From contig JACONJ010000018.1 in NCBI GenBank assembly GCA_014323785.1, forward strand, positions 1-53,049: a stretch of 53,049 nucleotides of DNA. The letters are read 5' to 3'. Numbering within the stretch: position 1 is the first letter of the stretch; every line of letters begins with the position of its first letter. The notes under the pieces were generated by a model that had not been told where the DNA came from, ran no database searches, and saw nothing but the letters and a program-made list of their open reading frames with translations. This stretch comes from Paracoccaceae bacterium (lineage in GTDB: Bacteria; Pseudomonadota; Alphaproteobacteria; Rhodobacterales; Rhodobacteraceae). Below, piece by piece: positions 34,167 through 44,257 of this stretch. Position numbers and translations under genes: made by a program.

Positions 34167-34822
34167 TCCCGCCCCTCCTCAAACTGGGCATACAGTGCGC
34201 GGACATGGGCCAGAAGCCCGGGCTGCTGGGCCTGTTTCAGCCGCTCTGCCTCAATAATCTGTTTCAACTTCGCTTCAGTCGCGTCCAGGTCTTCATTGAT
34301 GAGCACGTAATCATAGCTGTCCCAGTGGCTGATCTCATCCCAGCTGTTCTGCATCCGCATGGCAATGATCTCTGGTGCGTCCTGACCGCGCGAGAGCAGA
34401 CGCTGCTTCAGCGCGGCAATTGAAGGCGGCAGGATGAAGATCGACAGCACATGGTCGCGCAAGGCAGAGGTTTTGATCTGCTGTGCGCCCTGCCAGTCGA
34501 TGTCGAACAGAACATCGCGCCCCTCCCTGATCGCCGCTTCCGCCGGGGCCAGGGGCGAGCCGTAGAAATGCCCGAAGACAAGGGCGTGTTCCAGCATCGC
34601 ACCGCGGGCAATATCGGCCTTGAACGCCGCTTCGCTCAGGAATTGATAGTGCTTGCCGTCCACCTCTCCGGGGCGCGGCGCACGGGTGGTGGCAGAGACC
34701 GAGAAGCAGAGGCCGGGATCCCAGGCCATCAGACGCCGCGCCAGCGTGGATTTTCCCGCGCCTGAAGGAGAGGACAGGATGATCAGCAGACCACGCCGGG
34801 GCATCGGGTCGTGGGGGGGCAT
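34163..34822 (-). CDS. gmk: Guanylate kinase
   Basis: Phosphorylates GMP to GDP. The 219 residues have the P-loop [10 protein letters not shown] at about 17-26, the GMP-binding region [20 protein letters not shown], and [11 protein letters not shown] chose ATG 34822, with GGAG six bases ahead, over ATG 34804. It is coupled to the carbonic-anhydrase-like gene. 34823-35042 upstream is non-coding; nothing recognisable is seen in it. Confidence 0.96.
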   Translation of the reverse strand: MPPHDPMPRRGLLIILSSPSGAGKSTLARRLMAWDPGLCFSVSATTRAPRPGEVDGKHYQFLSEAAFKADIARGAMLEHALVFGHFYGSPLAPAEAAIREGRDVLFDIDWQGAQQIKTSALRDHVLSIFILPPSIAALKQRLLSRGQDAPEIIAMRMQNSWDEISHWDSYDYVLINEDLDATEAKLKQIIEAERLKQAQQPGLLAHVRALYAQFEEGRE

Positions 34823-35042
34823 TCTTACTCCGCATTCCGGGCTTGTGCGCACATCTGATTGATCACCCGTTTCGGGTCAAGCCCGATGACCTTCAGCACC
34901 GGATCTCGGGTTTTGGCACAAGGCACGATGGACCCCGGGCCACGCTGTCATTGTTGCGCCCCAAGGCGGCTTTCATAACTTTCCCGCAACGGCGGGTGCA
35001 CCGACGGGTCTTTCGTCCATTTTTCTTTGACCCCCCCCTTGT

Positions 35043-36446
35043 TTACCACTCATGCCCATGACTTGCCTTTACTTGATCGACGGCACGGCTGGCCGACTGC
35101 ATGGCAGAGAGCTCTTCGGCGACCAGAAAGGCCAGTTCCAGGGACTGGCTGGCATTCAGTCGCGGGTCGCACGCCGTGTGGTAGCGCGAAGAGAGATCCT
35201 TATCCGTCACCGCCCGTACGCCCCCGGTGCATTCCGTGACGTCCTGACCGGTCATCTCAAAATGCACCCCGCCCGGCACGGTGCCTTCGGCGCGGTGAAT
35301 GGCAAAGAACTCTTGCACCTCGCGCAGAATGCTGTCGAAAGGCCGGGTTTTGTACCCCGAGTCGGACTTGATGGTGTTGCCGTGCATCGGATCACAGGAC
35401 CAGACCACGTTGGCCCCCTCTTCTTGCACAATCCTGATCAGCCGAGGCAGATGATCCCCGATGCGGCCCGCCCCGAACCGCACGATCAGGGTCAACCGCC
35501 CGTCTTCGTTTTCCGGGTTCAGTGTGGTCATCAGACCCTTCATATCTTCAGGGGTGATCGTGGGACCGCATTTCAACCCGATCGGGTTCTGCACACCGCG
35601 GGCAAACTCAACATGGGCACCGTCGGGCTGCCGGGTGCGGTCGCCGATCCAGATCATGTGGCCCGAGCCCGCCAGCCATTTTCCGGATGTCGAATCAACC
35701 CGTGTCAGTGCCTCTTCGTATTCCAGCAAAAGTGCTTCATGGCTTGTGTAAAACTCTACCGTGGACAGCTCATGATTGGTTTCACCGGTCAGACCGGCGG
35801 CGGACATGAAATCAAGCGAATCCTGGATGCGGTTCGCCATATCGCGGTAGCGTGCGGTATCATCGCCATCCGTGAAGCCAAGCGTCCAGCTGTGTACCCG
35901 GTGGATATCGGCAAAACCACCGGTCGAGAAAGCGCGGACCAAGTTCAGGGACGCGGCAGCCTGCGTGTAGGCATGCAGCATCCTCTGCGGGTCGGGGATG
36001 CGGGCCTTGGCCGTGAATTCCAGTTCATTGATGATGTCACCGCGATAGCTGGGCAGTTCCACACCATCCTTCATCTCGGTCGGCGCACTGCGCGGCTTGG
36101 CGAATTGGCCTGCCATCCGCCCCACTTTCACCACTGGCACCTTGGCACCATAGGTCAAGACCATCGCCATTTGCAGCATGATCTTAAAGGTATCGCGGAT
36201 CGTGTCGGCACTGAATTGGGCAAAACTCTCGGCGCAATCCCCGCCTTGCAGCAGGAACGCCTCACCGCGGGCCACGGCACCAAGTTCCCGCTTCAGGCGG
36301 CGGGCCTCACCGGCAAAGACCAGCGGCGGATACTGCGCAAGCCTGCCCTCCACAGAAGCCAGGGCCGCTGTATCGGGATAGTCGGGCATCTGCACCCGGG
36401 GCCTGGATCGCCAGTCCGACTTGCTCCAACCTTGTGGTGCTGTCAT
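35043..36446 (-). CDS. 3-deoxy-7-phosphoheptulonate (DAHP) synthase, class II
   Basis: Joins phosphoenolpyruvate and erythrose-4-phosphate in the first step of the shikimate pathway. The 467 residues are of the large plant-like class [71 protein letters not shown] and [21 protein letters not shown] 36446 has GGAGG upstream. It is divergent from the glxA-type regulator across 36447-36614. Confidence 0.95.
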   Translation of the reverse strand: MTAPQGWSKSDWRSRPRVQMPDYPDTAALASVEGRLAQYPPLVFAGEARRLKRELGAVARGEAFLLQGGDCAESFAQFSADTIRDTFKIMLQMAMVLTYGAKVPVVKVGRMAGQFAKPRSAPTEMKDGVELPSYRGDIINELEFTAKARIPDPQRMLHAYTQAAASLNLVRAFSTGGFADIHRVHSWTLGFTDGDDTARYRDMANRIQDSLDFMSAAGLTGETNHELSTVEFYTSHEALLLEYEEALTRVDSTSGKWLAGSGHMIWIGDRTRQPDGAHVEFARGVQNPIGLKCGPTITPEDMKGLMTTLNPENEDGRLTLIVRFGAGRIGDHLPRLIRIVQEEGANVVWSCDPMHGNTIKSDSGYKTRPFDSILREVQEFFAIHRAEGTVPGGVHFEMTGQDVTECTGGVRAVTDKDLSSRYHTACDPRLNASQSLELAFLVAEELSAMQSASRAVDQVKASHGHEW

Positions 36447-36614
36447 CGCCGCCTCCATCATCACTGGACCGGACCGCTTATACGCGCCGTGAAACGCGGG
36501 TCCAATGTCGAAAATTTCCTGCTATCAAAGATTGCAACGCTGGAAAAATGGTGCTTTCTGGGTTCTAATCGGCTTGGCATCGGCCTGCTGGCAAGACGTA
36601 AAAGAGGATCGCAC

Positions 36615-37598
36615 GTGGTCAGCCTTGCAAACGGTGTGCCAAACCGGCCCAAAAGATATATTTTCGTGCTGCTGGATCGGTTTACAATGCTCTGCTTCGC
36701 CTCGGCGGTAGAGGCACTTCGCATCGCCAACCGGGTGTCCGGCCATGCGCTTTATATCTGGGAGCTGGCTGGTGAGGGTGGCAAGACGGTGCGCTGCAGC
36801 GCGGGCATCACCTACAAACTGGATCGTGACCTTGATAACGTTGCGCATGATGACACGATCCTGCTGTGCGGCGGGATCAGCGTGCATGAGACGACAAGCC
36901 GCCGCCTTGTGCACTGGCTCAGGCGGGAGTCGCGCAAAGGCCCGGTGATCGGGGGGCTTTGCACGGCAGGTTACGCACTGGCCAGGGCCGGATTGCTTGA
37001 TGGCAAACGCGCCACGATCCATTGGGAAAACCAGGACAGTTTCACCGAAGAATTCGGGGATGTGACGCTGACCAAATCCGTCTTCGTGATTGATGGCAAC
37101 CGGATTACCACTGCGGGCGGGACGGCCTCGATTGACCTTATGCTAAAAATCATTGCCACAGATCACGGTGAAGAACTGGCCAATCTGGTAGCGGATCAAT
37201 TGATTTACACGTCGATCCGCACCGACCAGGACACGCAGCGCCTATCGATCTCGACCAGGGTCGGGGTGCGCCACTCCAAACTGGGCTGTGTGATCCGGAT
37301 GATGGAACAGAATATCGAAGAGCCGCTTAGCCCCTCGGCCATGGCACAACAGGTGTGCATATCAACCCGGCAGCTGGAACGCTTGTTTCGTCGCTACCTC
37401 AACCGCTCGCCCAAGCGCTACTACATGGATTTGCGGCTGGCCAGGGCGCGTAATCTGCTGATGCAGACGGATATGAGCCTGATCAATGTGGCACTGGCCT
37501 GCGGCTTCGCCTCGCCCTCGCATTTCTCCAAATGTTACCGGGCACATTACAACACCACCCCCTATCGCGAACGCGGCAACCAGGCAGCGCAGGTCTAG
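36615..37598 (+). CDS. GlxA-family AraC-type transcriptional regulator with DJ-1/PfpI domain
   Basis: The 327 residues combine an N-terminal glutamine-amidotransferase-like (DJ-1/PfpI) domain, with VIGGLCTAGYALARAGLLDG holding Cys116, and a C-terminal AraC DNA-binding domain (QQVCISTRQLERLFRRY, ACGFASPSHFSKCYRAHY). This form resembles GbdR/CdhR-type regulators of betaine and carnitine use; the ligand is not known here. The GTG at 36615, preceded by AGAGGA, gives the usual length. A much longer open frame (from 35052) is antisense to the DAHP synthase gene and is not real. Confidence 0.88.
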   Translation: MVSLANGVPNRPKRYIFVLLDRFTMLCFASAVEALRIANRVSGHALYIWELAGEGGKTVRCSAGITYKLDRDLDNVAHDDTILLCGGISVHETTSRRLVHWLRRESRKGPVIGGLCTAGYALARAGLLDGKRATIHWENQDSFTEEFGDVTLTKSVFVIDGNRITTAGGTASIDLMLKIIATDHGEELANLVADQLIYTSIRTDQDTQRLSISTRVGVRHSKLGCVIRMMEQNIEEPLSPSAMAQQVCISTRQLERLFRRYLNRSPKRYYMDLRLARARNLLMQTDMSLINVALACGFASPSHFSKCYRAHYNTTPYRERGNQAAQV

Positions 37599-37706
37599 GG
37601 CGAAGTCGGCTCAACCCGGAATACGCCGCATCAGGGAAGCAGGTTCAGGGTCAGTGACTTGCCGCTCCCTGGGCCTCGGCCTTTGGGGATAGCGGAGGTG
37701 AAGGGG

Positions 37707-37776
37707 GATGATTTTGTATTCTAAGGGACACACACCCGAACGCCCCTTTTCTTACGCCCCCTGACTACACATCAGG
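37707..37776 (+). pseudogene. Fossil of an RTX gene end and its terminator
   Basis: GATGATTTTGTATTCTAAGG codes DDFVF-stop and matches the end of the left RTX gene (from 628). The homology continues through GGACACAC and AACGCC to the terminator: CCCCCTGA-ctacaca-TCAGG retains the left arm and loop of 675-693 but has lost the right arm. No repeat-coding sequence is left upstream, where the regulator gene ends at 37598. Confidence 0.75.
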
Positions 37777-37790
37777 CCCACCGGGCCAGA

Positions 37791-40118
37791 TCAGCCATCC
37801 GCTATCCCGGGCTTATCGGCCGCGCAGTTACGCAGTGCCTCCGGGTTTCGCAGCCAGATATCGCGCTGTGCGAAGGGTATCTCGATCCCTTCTTCGGCAA
37901 AGCGGCGGGCAATTTCGTGGTTCATCTCACTTTTGACGCTCAGCATCCAGTTCACGTCGCGCAGAATCGCCCGGATCTCAAAATCCAGGCTGTCCGCCCC
38001 AAACCCCATAAAGACCACCGAGGGCGGTGGATTCAACAGCACCATCGGATGGGCCTCTGCCACCTCGCGCAGAATGCCCTCGACCTTCCTGGTGTCGGTG
38101 CCATAGGCCACGCCCACGCCCACAATCACGCGGCCCGTATTGTTGTGGTGGGTCATGTTGGTGACCACGCCCGAAATCAGATCGGCATTGGGCACGATCA
38201 CATCGGAGCGATCGAAGGTCTCGATTCGGGTAGAACGGACCGAGATCGACCGCACATAGCCCATCGTCCCGTTCACCTCGATCCAGTCGCCCTCCTTGAT
38301 CGGGCGCTCGATCAGCAGGATAACGCCGGAAACGAAGTTTGATACGATGGTCTGCAGGCCGAAACCAATCCCCACGGACAGGGCACCTGCAACGATCGCC
38401 AGGTTGCCCAAATCAATCCCGGCCGAAGTGATGGCAATGACCGCGGCCAGAAAAATACCAACATAGCCTGTACCCGCCAGGATCGCGTTGCGCCCGCCGG
38501 AATCCAGCCGCGTTTTCGGCAGGACAGAGCTGCGCAGCGCGGCCTGCAAAAGCCGCGTGGTTGTCATGCCAACCACAAAGACAATGGCAAAGATCAGGAA
38601 GTTCTGTAGAGAGATCGTGACCCCGCCGACCGAGACCCCTTCGATCACCCGGTGCCACATATCGGCCAATTGGGCAGGCCGCACACCCCAGATCAGCGCA
38701 AGGATCGGCAGGGATATGAATGCCAGCAGAAAGCCGATCAATGCTGGCGTCAGGGCATCGTCTAACCCCTCCCGCTTGCCGGTCAGTGCCCCGTAAAGGT
38801 TGGCCACAAGCCGCTGCAGCACCCGCAGAAACGCGAACAGTGCCAATGTCTTGATCGCGGGCAAAAGAAAGGTAATGCCCGCCGTATGGTAGCCCACAGC
38901 GGCCAGAACCGGGCCAGCCAGGCCCGTTAGTATGATCAGCCACCCCAGAACCCGGATGACCTGATTGTAAACGCTGATCTCGTCCGTGCGTTCCCCCTGC
39001 CGCGCAACATGTTGGGTCAAAAGCCGACCCAACCGCAGAAGCAGGACACCCAGGGCCACGATAATCGGGAACCGAAGGATCAGCCGCGCAGCATCAGAGA
39101 ACGCCTCGATACCCGAAACCGCATCAAGAAGCGTGTTAAAGGCCACCACAACACCGATCACGGTGGCGGTCCAGCGCCCTTGCAGCCTTTGGCCCGGCGT
39201 CAGGTTCAAAGGATGGACAGCCGTTTCCCGAACCGGAAAAATCTGACGCCCCAGCCAGACCGACACCATGACGATGATGGCCATGTCAACCCATGTCCCG
39301 ACAACGACAGATGCCCTTAGGCCCGTAAAGCCCGTTGCCTGTATTGCCACCTGCGCAGCGGCAACTCCAAAGACTGGCATGGCCGCTTGCAGAAGAGAGA
39401 GGAAAAACAGCACCAGCCGCGCGGCTGGCGAGGCCTCTTCCCGCGCAATCGCGGGCTGCATCAGATGGTCCACCCACCGCCAGCCGCGCCCCAGGAACAA
39501 AAGTGCCGCGATCAGATACAGCAGGATGACGGGCACGTTTGCCCGGAACGCGGCCCGATGGCTCTCGGCCCCCGTAAGCCGGACGATTTCCGCGCCAAGA
39601 TCGTCAATCCAGCCTGCGACGGCAGAAATCGCTTCGGGCCAATGCGCGGGGTTCAGGGGCGATGGCCCAAGCGACAGTAACTCTCCTGTGCGGCGCTCGG
39701 CCAGCGTGCTGTCGATTTCCCCGATCAGCCCTTGTACACGTTCAAATTCTGCCCGGGCGCGCCGCACCGGTGCCTCAGCTTCGGTCAGCCGCGCATTCAG
39801 TGCGCCGCGCTGTTCGGCCATTGTATCGGGCCCCTCCTCGGGGGCGGGGCCCAGTGCGGCGATCTGCGCCATCAGGCTTTCGATCCGGTCCGCATTCAGG
39901 CCCTGGGCCTCTTGAAATCTGGCCCGCCAGTCAACCAGTTGCAGGCGCAGTGCCTCCAGCGTCGGGTCCGATACCCGGCCTCCGTCAATGACCCGTTCGG
40001 CCCGATCAGCGACACCTTCCCACGTCTCGTAATCGGGCAGATTCTGCGCCGCCGCGCCCAAGGTCAGGCACAGCACCAGAACGCAGGGCATCAGGGCATG
40101 CCGCCACGCCCCGATCAT
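37791..40118 (-). CDS. Large mechanosensitive channel of the MscS family (DUF3772 type)
   Basis: Opens under membrane tension to release solutes. The 775 residues begin with a signal peptide (MPCVLVLCLTLGAAAQN), a periplasmic coiled-coil region (residues about 30-190, DUF3772-like), then many membrane helices, and end with the MscS core: VGIGFGLQTIVSNFVSGVIL, ERPIKEGDWIEVNGTMGYV, STRIETFDRSDVIVPNADLI. ATG 40118 overlaps the cysK stop (ATGA), so the two may be co-transcribed. Confidence 0.92.
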   Translation of the reverse strand: MIGAWRHALMPCVLVLCLTLGAAAQNLPDYETWEGVADRAERVIDGGRVSDPTLEALRLQLVDWRARFQEAQGLNADRIESLMAQIAALGPAPEEGPDTMAEQRGALNARLTEAEAPVRRARAEFERVQGLIGEIDSTLAERRTGELLSLGPSPLNPAHWPEAISAVAGWIDDLGAEIVRLTGAESHRAAFRANVPVILLYLIAALLFLGRGWRWVDHLMQPAIAREEASPAARLVLFFLSLLQAAMPVFGVAAAQVAIQATGFTGLRASVVVGTWVDMAIIVMVSVWLGRQIFPVRETAVHPLNLTPGQRLQGRWTATVIGVVVAFNTLLDAVSGIEAFSDAARLILRFPIIVALGVLLLRLGRLLTQHVARQGERTDEISVYNQVIRVLGWLIILTGLAGPVLAAVGYHTAGITFLLPAIKTLALFAFLRVLQRLVANLYGALTGKREGLDDALTPALIGFLLAFISLPILALIWGVRPAQLADMWHRVIEGVSVGGVTISLQNFLIFAIVFVVGMTTTRLLQAALRSSVLPKTRLDSGGRNAILAGTGYVGIFLAAVIAITSAGIDLGNLAIVAGALSVGIGFGLQTIVSNFVSGVILLIERPIKEGDWIEVNGTMGYVRSISVRSTRIETFDRSDVIVPNADLISGVVTNMTHHNNTGRVIVGVGVAYGTDTRKVEGILREVAEAHPMVLLNPPPSVVFMGFGADSLDFEIRAILRDVNWMLSVKSEMNHEIARRFAEEGIEIPFAQRDIWLRNPEALRNCAADKPGIADG

Positions 40119-41137
40119 ACGAACACGCCCGGCAGGTTCATCGGGGGGGAATTCAGCCAGCCCGGCACCGGAAGGCCCTTTTGGCGCAGGAATTCCGGGT
40201 TGAAGAGTTTCGACTGATAGCGCGTCCCGTAATCGCACAGGATCGTCACGATGGTGTGCCCCGGCCCCATGTCCCGCGCCATCCGCACGGCCCCGGCGGC
40301 ATTGATGCCCGAGGATCCGCCCAGGCACACCCCCTCCTCTGCCAACAGGTCAAAGACGATGGGCAATGCCTCGGCATCGGGAATTTTGTAACACATGTCG
40401 GGCGTGACCCCCGCAAGATTGGCCGTGATGCGCCCCTGCCCGATTCCTTCGGTGATGGACTCCCCCCCCGCCTGCCTGCCGGTATAAAGCCCGAACAGGC
40501 CCGAGCCCTCGGGATCAGCCAGACCGATCTTCACGCCTTTGGGCTGCAATGCCGCGCTGACACCGGCCAGTGTCCCGCCCGAACCAACGGCACACACGAA
40601 ACCATCAACCTTCCCGTTCGTCTGCGCCCAGATCTCGGGGCCTGTCGTCTCCATATGTGCTTGCCGGTTGGCGGTGTTATCAAACTGGTTGGCCCAGATC
40701 GCACCATTCTTTTCCACCACGTTCAGGGCAGCGGCCAGACGCGCGGAGTATTTCACATAATTGTTCGGGTTTGTATAGGGTACTGCCGGAACCTCAACCA
40801 GCCCGGCCCCCGCCAGGCGGATCATATCCTTTTTCTCCTGGCTCTGTGTTTCCGGGATCACGATGATCGAACGAAAGCCCATTGAGGCCCCGACAAGCGC
40901 GAGCCCGATCCCGGTGTTGCCCGCCGTGCCCTCGACAATCGTTCCGCCAGGTGTCAATGCGCCACGCACCACCGCGTCGCGGATGATGTAAAGTGCCGCG
41001 CGGTCTTTCACCGACTGGCCGGGGTTCAGAAACTCTGCCTTGCCCAGGATCTCGCACCCTGTCCCGTCACTTAGCCGGTTCAGCCGAATCAGGGGGGTGT
41101 TGCCAATCGCGGCAGCAAGATCGCTGTGGATGGTCAT
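40115..41137 (-). CDS. cysK: Cysteine synthase A family enzyme
   Basis: Makes cysteine from O-acetylserine and sulphide using PLP. The 340 residues have the PLP lysine in NPGQSVKDRA (Lys44), the substrate loop EGTAGNTGIGLAL, and the phosphate loop VGSGGTLAGVS. It is longer than E. coli CysK, with a C-terminal extension (QSKLFNPEFLRQKGLPVPGW) common in alphaproteobacteria. ATG 41137 has AGAGGT ahead; the upstream open frame is not conserved. Confidence 0.92.
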   Translation of the reverse strand: MTIHSDLAAAIGNTPLIRLNRLSDGTGCEILGKAEFLNPGQSVKDRAALYIIRDAVVRGALTPGGTIVEGTAGNTGIGLALVGASMGFRSIIVIPETQSQEKKDMIRLAGAGLVEVPAVPYTNPNNYVKYSARLAAALNVVEKNGAIWANQFDNTANRQAHMETTGPEIWAQTNGKVDGFVCAVGSGGTLAGVSAALQPKGVKIGLADPEGSGLFGLYTGRQAGGESITEGIGQGRITANLAGVTPDMCYKIPDAEALPIVFDLLAEEGVCLGGSSGINAAGAVRMARDMGPGHTIVTILCDYGTRYQSKLFNPEFLRQKGLPVPGWLNSPPMNLPGVFV

Positions 41138-41400
41138 TCGGGTACCTCTGGTGCCAGCCCGCCGGACAGTCATGCAAGGGATAGTCGGGGCAGCGCGCAA
41201 ATTCAACTGTCCCCGTCTTTGGGGCAACCGGGTACGTGATGATACCCGCGCACAAGGCACCATGCACGATTCATCCCCCGCGCCTTGACTGGAACCGGCA
41301 GAGGGGGCACCCCCGGCACCGGTTGCCTGCGCACAGCCACAGCACAGCACCCGCCGCCGTCAAAACACGCCTGGCACGGCGCGGCGGTTTTACGCAAGTG

Positions 41401-41410
41401 TGACGCGTCA
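41401..41410. promoter_or_regulatory. Perfect palindrome TGACGCGTCA
   Basis: A 10-bp palindrome in the 444-base gap between cysK and the nucleoside transporter, about 43 bases upstream of a candidate promoter. A regulator site is possible; no factor is known for it. Confidence 0.3.
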
Positions 41411-41452
41411 TTGCCGATTCCCGGGACGTGCTGCAATCAAGCAGGAATCTGG

Positions 41453-41481
41453 TTGACCCCTGGCCGTGTTTTGCCTTTACT
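41453..41481 (+). promoter_or_regulatory. Candidate promoter of the nucleoside transport operon
   Basis: TTGACC (41453-41458), 17 bases, TTTACT (41476-41481). Just downstream is an imperfect hairpin (41487-41508) and then a tandem 12-bp repeat, ACGGTGACTGAT/AAGGTGACTGAT (41521-41544). It lies 100 bases before the start of the binding-protein gene. Confidence 0.45.
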
Positions 41482-41581
41482 TGGGTCAAGGATCCGACTT
41501 GGATCTTGCATTTGCGGGCCACGGTGACTGATAAGGTGACTGATTCGGGGCCAGGCCCGGCCACCAACTGGGAGATTGACA

Positions 41582-42580
41582 ATGCGTTTGATGACATCAC
41601 TGCCTGGCGCGGTTGCGGTTGCGGTGCTTGGTGCCACGGCGGGTCTGGCTGATGGCCCGGCCATCATCTTTGACCTCGGCGGCAAGTTCGACCGTTCCTT
41701 TAATCAGGCGGCCTTTACCGGTGCCGAGCGATGGGCAGAGGCCACCGGCAGTACCTATCGCGAGATCGAGTTGCAATCGGACGCGCAGCGCGAACAGGCG
41801 ATGCGCCGCCTTGCGGAAGCGGGCTCCAACCCCATCGTCATGGCAGGTTTCAGCCAGGCCTCGGCCCTGTCGGTCGTGGCACCGGATTATCCCGACACCA
41901 CCTTTGTGATCATCGACGGCGAGGTAGAAGAACCCAATGTCCGCTCGGTCATCTTCTCTGAACACGAAGGCTCCTACCTGGTCGGCATGATGGCTGCGAT
42001 GGCCTCACAAACCGGCACGGTCGGCTTTGTCGGTGGCATGGACATCCCCCTGGTCTCGCGCTTTGCCTGCGGCTATGCCCAGGGCGTTGTGGCCGTGAAC
42101 CCGGATGCCACTGTCCTCGCCAACATGACGGGTACCACACCCACGGCCTGGAATGATCCGGTGCGCGGCGGGGAGCTCACCCGGGGCCAGATCAGCCAGG
42201 GGGCCGATGTGGTCTACGCGGCTGCCGGCGGCACGGGCCTGGGCATTTTGCAGGTGGCGGCGGATGAGGGGATCCTTTCCATTGGTGTCGATAGCAACCA
42301 GAACTATCTGCACCCCGGCTCGGTCCTGACCTCGATGATAAAACGCGTTGACGTGGCCGTCGAGGATGCTTTCACCGCCGGTGCGGATATTGAGACCGGC
42401 CTTTTTGTCTTTGGTCTGGCTGAAAACGGCGTCGGCTATGCACTGGACGAAAACAACGCGGACCTTGTCCCGGATGAGATGCGAATGGCCGTCGATGCCG
42501 CCCGTGCGCAGATTATCGCCGGGGACATCATGGTTCACAATTTCACCGATGACGGCAGCTGCCCGGTGCAGATGCGGTAA
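41582..42580 (+). CDS. BMP-family nucleoside-binding protein of an ABC transporter
   Basis: Captures nucleosides in the periplasm and hands them to the permeases. The 332 residues start with a Sec signal peptide (residues 1-24, PGAVAVAVLGATAGLAD) without a lipobox Cys. The PnrA/BMP fold shows FDLGGKFDRSFNQAAFTGAE, the TFVIIDGEV strand, SEHEGSYLVGMMAA, VGFVGGMDIPLV and GVDSNQNYL. ATG 41582 is favoured by GGGAG at 41570-41574. It heads a five-gene unit with ATPase, two permeases and a nucleoside phosphorylase. Confidence 0.92.
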   Translation: MRLMTSLPGAVAVAVLGATAGLADGPAIIFDLGGKFDRSFNQAAFTGAERWAEATGSTYREIELQSDAQREQAMRRLAEAGSNPIVMAGFSQASALSVVAPDYPDTTFVIIDGEVEEPNVRSVIFSEHEGSYLVGMMAAMASQTGTVGFVGGMDIPLVSRFACGYAQGVVAVNPDATVLANMTGTTPTAWNDPVRGGELTRGQISQGADVVYAAAGGTGLGILQVAADEGILSIGVDSNQNYLHPGSVLTSMIKRVDVAVEDAFTAGADIETGLFVFGLAENGVGYALDENNADLVPDEMRMAVDAARAQIIAGDIMVHNFTDDGSCPVQMR

Positions 42581-42703
42581 GGCCCTGATCCCGCCCGCCG
42601 GGCGTGACCCCAGGGGGATCATCCCGGTGCAACAGAAGGGGCCGCGCCTGGCAACAGTTGCGGCCCTGCCCCCTGGCCGAGTATAAAGGAAGGAGCGCGC
42701 CGG

Positions 42704-44257
42704 ATGATACCGCCGCCACCCGCGATTGAACTGAAAGGTATTTCCAAGGCTTTCGGTCCGGTGCAGGCCAACACAGATATCACCATGTCAATCGCCAGGG
42801 GGACAATCCACGGCATCGTCGGCGAAAACGGGGCGGGGAAATCCACGCTGATGTCGATCCTTTACGGATTCTACAAGGCAGACCGCGGCGAGATTTTCAT
42901 CAACGGCAAACTGACCCCGATCCCTGACAGCCAGGCCGCCATCCGTGCGGGCATCGGGATGGTGCATCAGCATTTCAAACTGGTGGACAATTTCCCGGTG
43001 GTGGAAAATGTGATCCTCGGGGCTGAGGGGGGGGTGCTGCTGCGGCCCTCTCTCTCCAGGGCGCGCAGGGTATTGACCAAATTGGCCGCCGAATACGGGC
43101 TCGAGGTGGACCCCGATGCGCTGATTGGAACCTTGTCAGTCGGTCATCAGCAACGGGTCGAAATCCTCAAGCAGCTTTACCGCCACGCCGACATCCTGAT
43201 CCTGGACGAACCCACGGGCGTCCTGACGCCGGCCGAGGCTGACCAGTTGTTCCGTATCCTTCAACGGCTAAAGGACGAAGGCAAGACCATCATCCTGATC
43301 ACGCATAAACTGCGCGAGATTATGGACATCACCGATAGCGTCAGCGTGATGCGCCGCGGGAAGATGACAAACACCGTCAAGACGGCACAAACCAGCCCGT
43401 CGCAACTGGCCCGGATGATGGTGGGCCGCAAGGTGCTGCTTCGGGTTGGCAAATCCCCCGCCAATCCTGGTGCCGCGGTTCTGAACGTCCAGGATTTGCG
43501 GGTCAGGGATGCGACCGGGGTGGACCGGCTAAAGGGCGTATCGTTCCAGATCCATGCCGGTGAAATCCTGGGTATTGCCGGCGTGGCCGGTAACGGCCAG
43601 ACGGAGCTGCTGGAGGTACTGGGCGGCATGATCCCGGCCCGGAGCGGCATTGTAACCCTGAAGACCCGAAAGATTGACCTGACCGGACGGCAATCAGACG
43701 GCCGCACCCGCCGCGCCCGGGGCATCGCCCACGTGCCCGAAGACCGGCAGGACAAGGGGCTGATCATGCCGTTTGAAGCCTGGGAAAATATCGCCTTCGG
43801 CTATCACCATGACCCGAAATATCAGGCTGACCGGATTTTGATGCGCCCTGCCGCCATCAAGGCCGATTGCGCCGGGAAGATGGCACATTATGATGTGCGC
43901 CCGTCCAAGCCGCGCCTGCCTGCACGGAATTTTTCGGGCGGGAACCAGCAGAAGCTCGTTGTCGCCCGCGAAATGGACCATGCGCCCGACCTGCTGCTTG
44001 TCGGACAACCCACCCGCGGTGTGGATATTGGCGCGATTGAGTTCATCCACAAACGTATTCTGGCCCTGCGGGATGACGGCAAGGCAATCCTGCTTATCTC
44101 GGTGGAACTGGATGAGATCATGGGCCTGTCAGATCGCATCGCAGTGATGTTCGACGGCCGGATCATGGGCGAACGCCTGCCAGAGCACACCTGCGAGCAT
44201 GAATTGGGCCTGCTGATGGCCGGTATCACCGGACCAGAGAAGGGGGGGGGTGCCTGA
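42704..44257 (+). CDS. Nucleoside ABC transporter ATPase (two fused ABC domains)
   Basis: The 517 residues hold two ATPase domains, as in the ribose/nucleoside family. The first has Walker A GENGAGKST (40-48), signature LSVGHQQRVEILKQL and Walker B LILDEPT. The second has a degenerate Walker A (GVAGNGQTELLEVL, no Lys), signature FSGGNQQKLVVARE and GQPTRGVD, which is normal for this family. A run of nine G (44242-44250) sits just before the stop, whose last base starts the first permease (TGATG); slippage there would change the C-terminus and the coupling. The spacer 42581-42703 has no gene. Confidence 0.94.
   Translation: MIPPPPAIELKGISKAFGPVQANTDITMSIARGTIHGIVGENGAGKSTLMSILYGFYKADRGEIFINGKLTPIPDSQAAIRAGIGMVHQHFKLVDNFPVVENVILGAEGGVLLRPSLSRARRVLTKLAAEYGLEVDPDALIGTLSVGHQQRVEILKQLYRHADILILDEPTGVLTPAEADQLFRILQRLKDEGKTIILITHKLREIMDITDSVSVMRRGKMTNTVKTAQTSPSQLARMMVGRKVLLRVGKSPANPGAAVLNVQDLRVRDATGVDRLKGVSFQIHAGEILGIAGVAGNGQTELLEVLGGMIPARSGIVTLKTRKIDLTGRQSDGRTRRARGIAHVPEDRQDKGLIMPFEAWENIAFGYHHDPKYQADRILMRPAAIKADCAGKMAHYDVRPSKPRLPARNFSGGNQQKLVVAREMDHAPDLLLVGQPTRGVDIGAIEFIHKRILALRDDGKAILLISVELDEIMGLSDRIAVMFDGRIMGERLPEHTCEHELGLLMAGITGPEKGGGA

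Noticed and set aside
35052..37598. An 848-codon open frame on the plus strand
   Set aside because: Its first two thirds are antisense to the DAHP synthase gene and have no protein-like motifs; only the part from GTG 36615 is the regulator.
41203..41600. Minus-strand frames between cysK and the binding-protein gene
   Set aside because: No conserved motif or ribosome site; the cysK start at 41137 is well supported, and the region carries promoter-like features instead.
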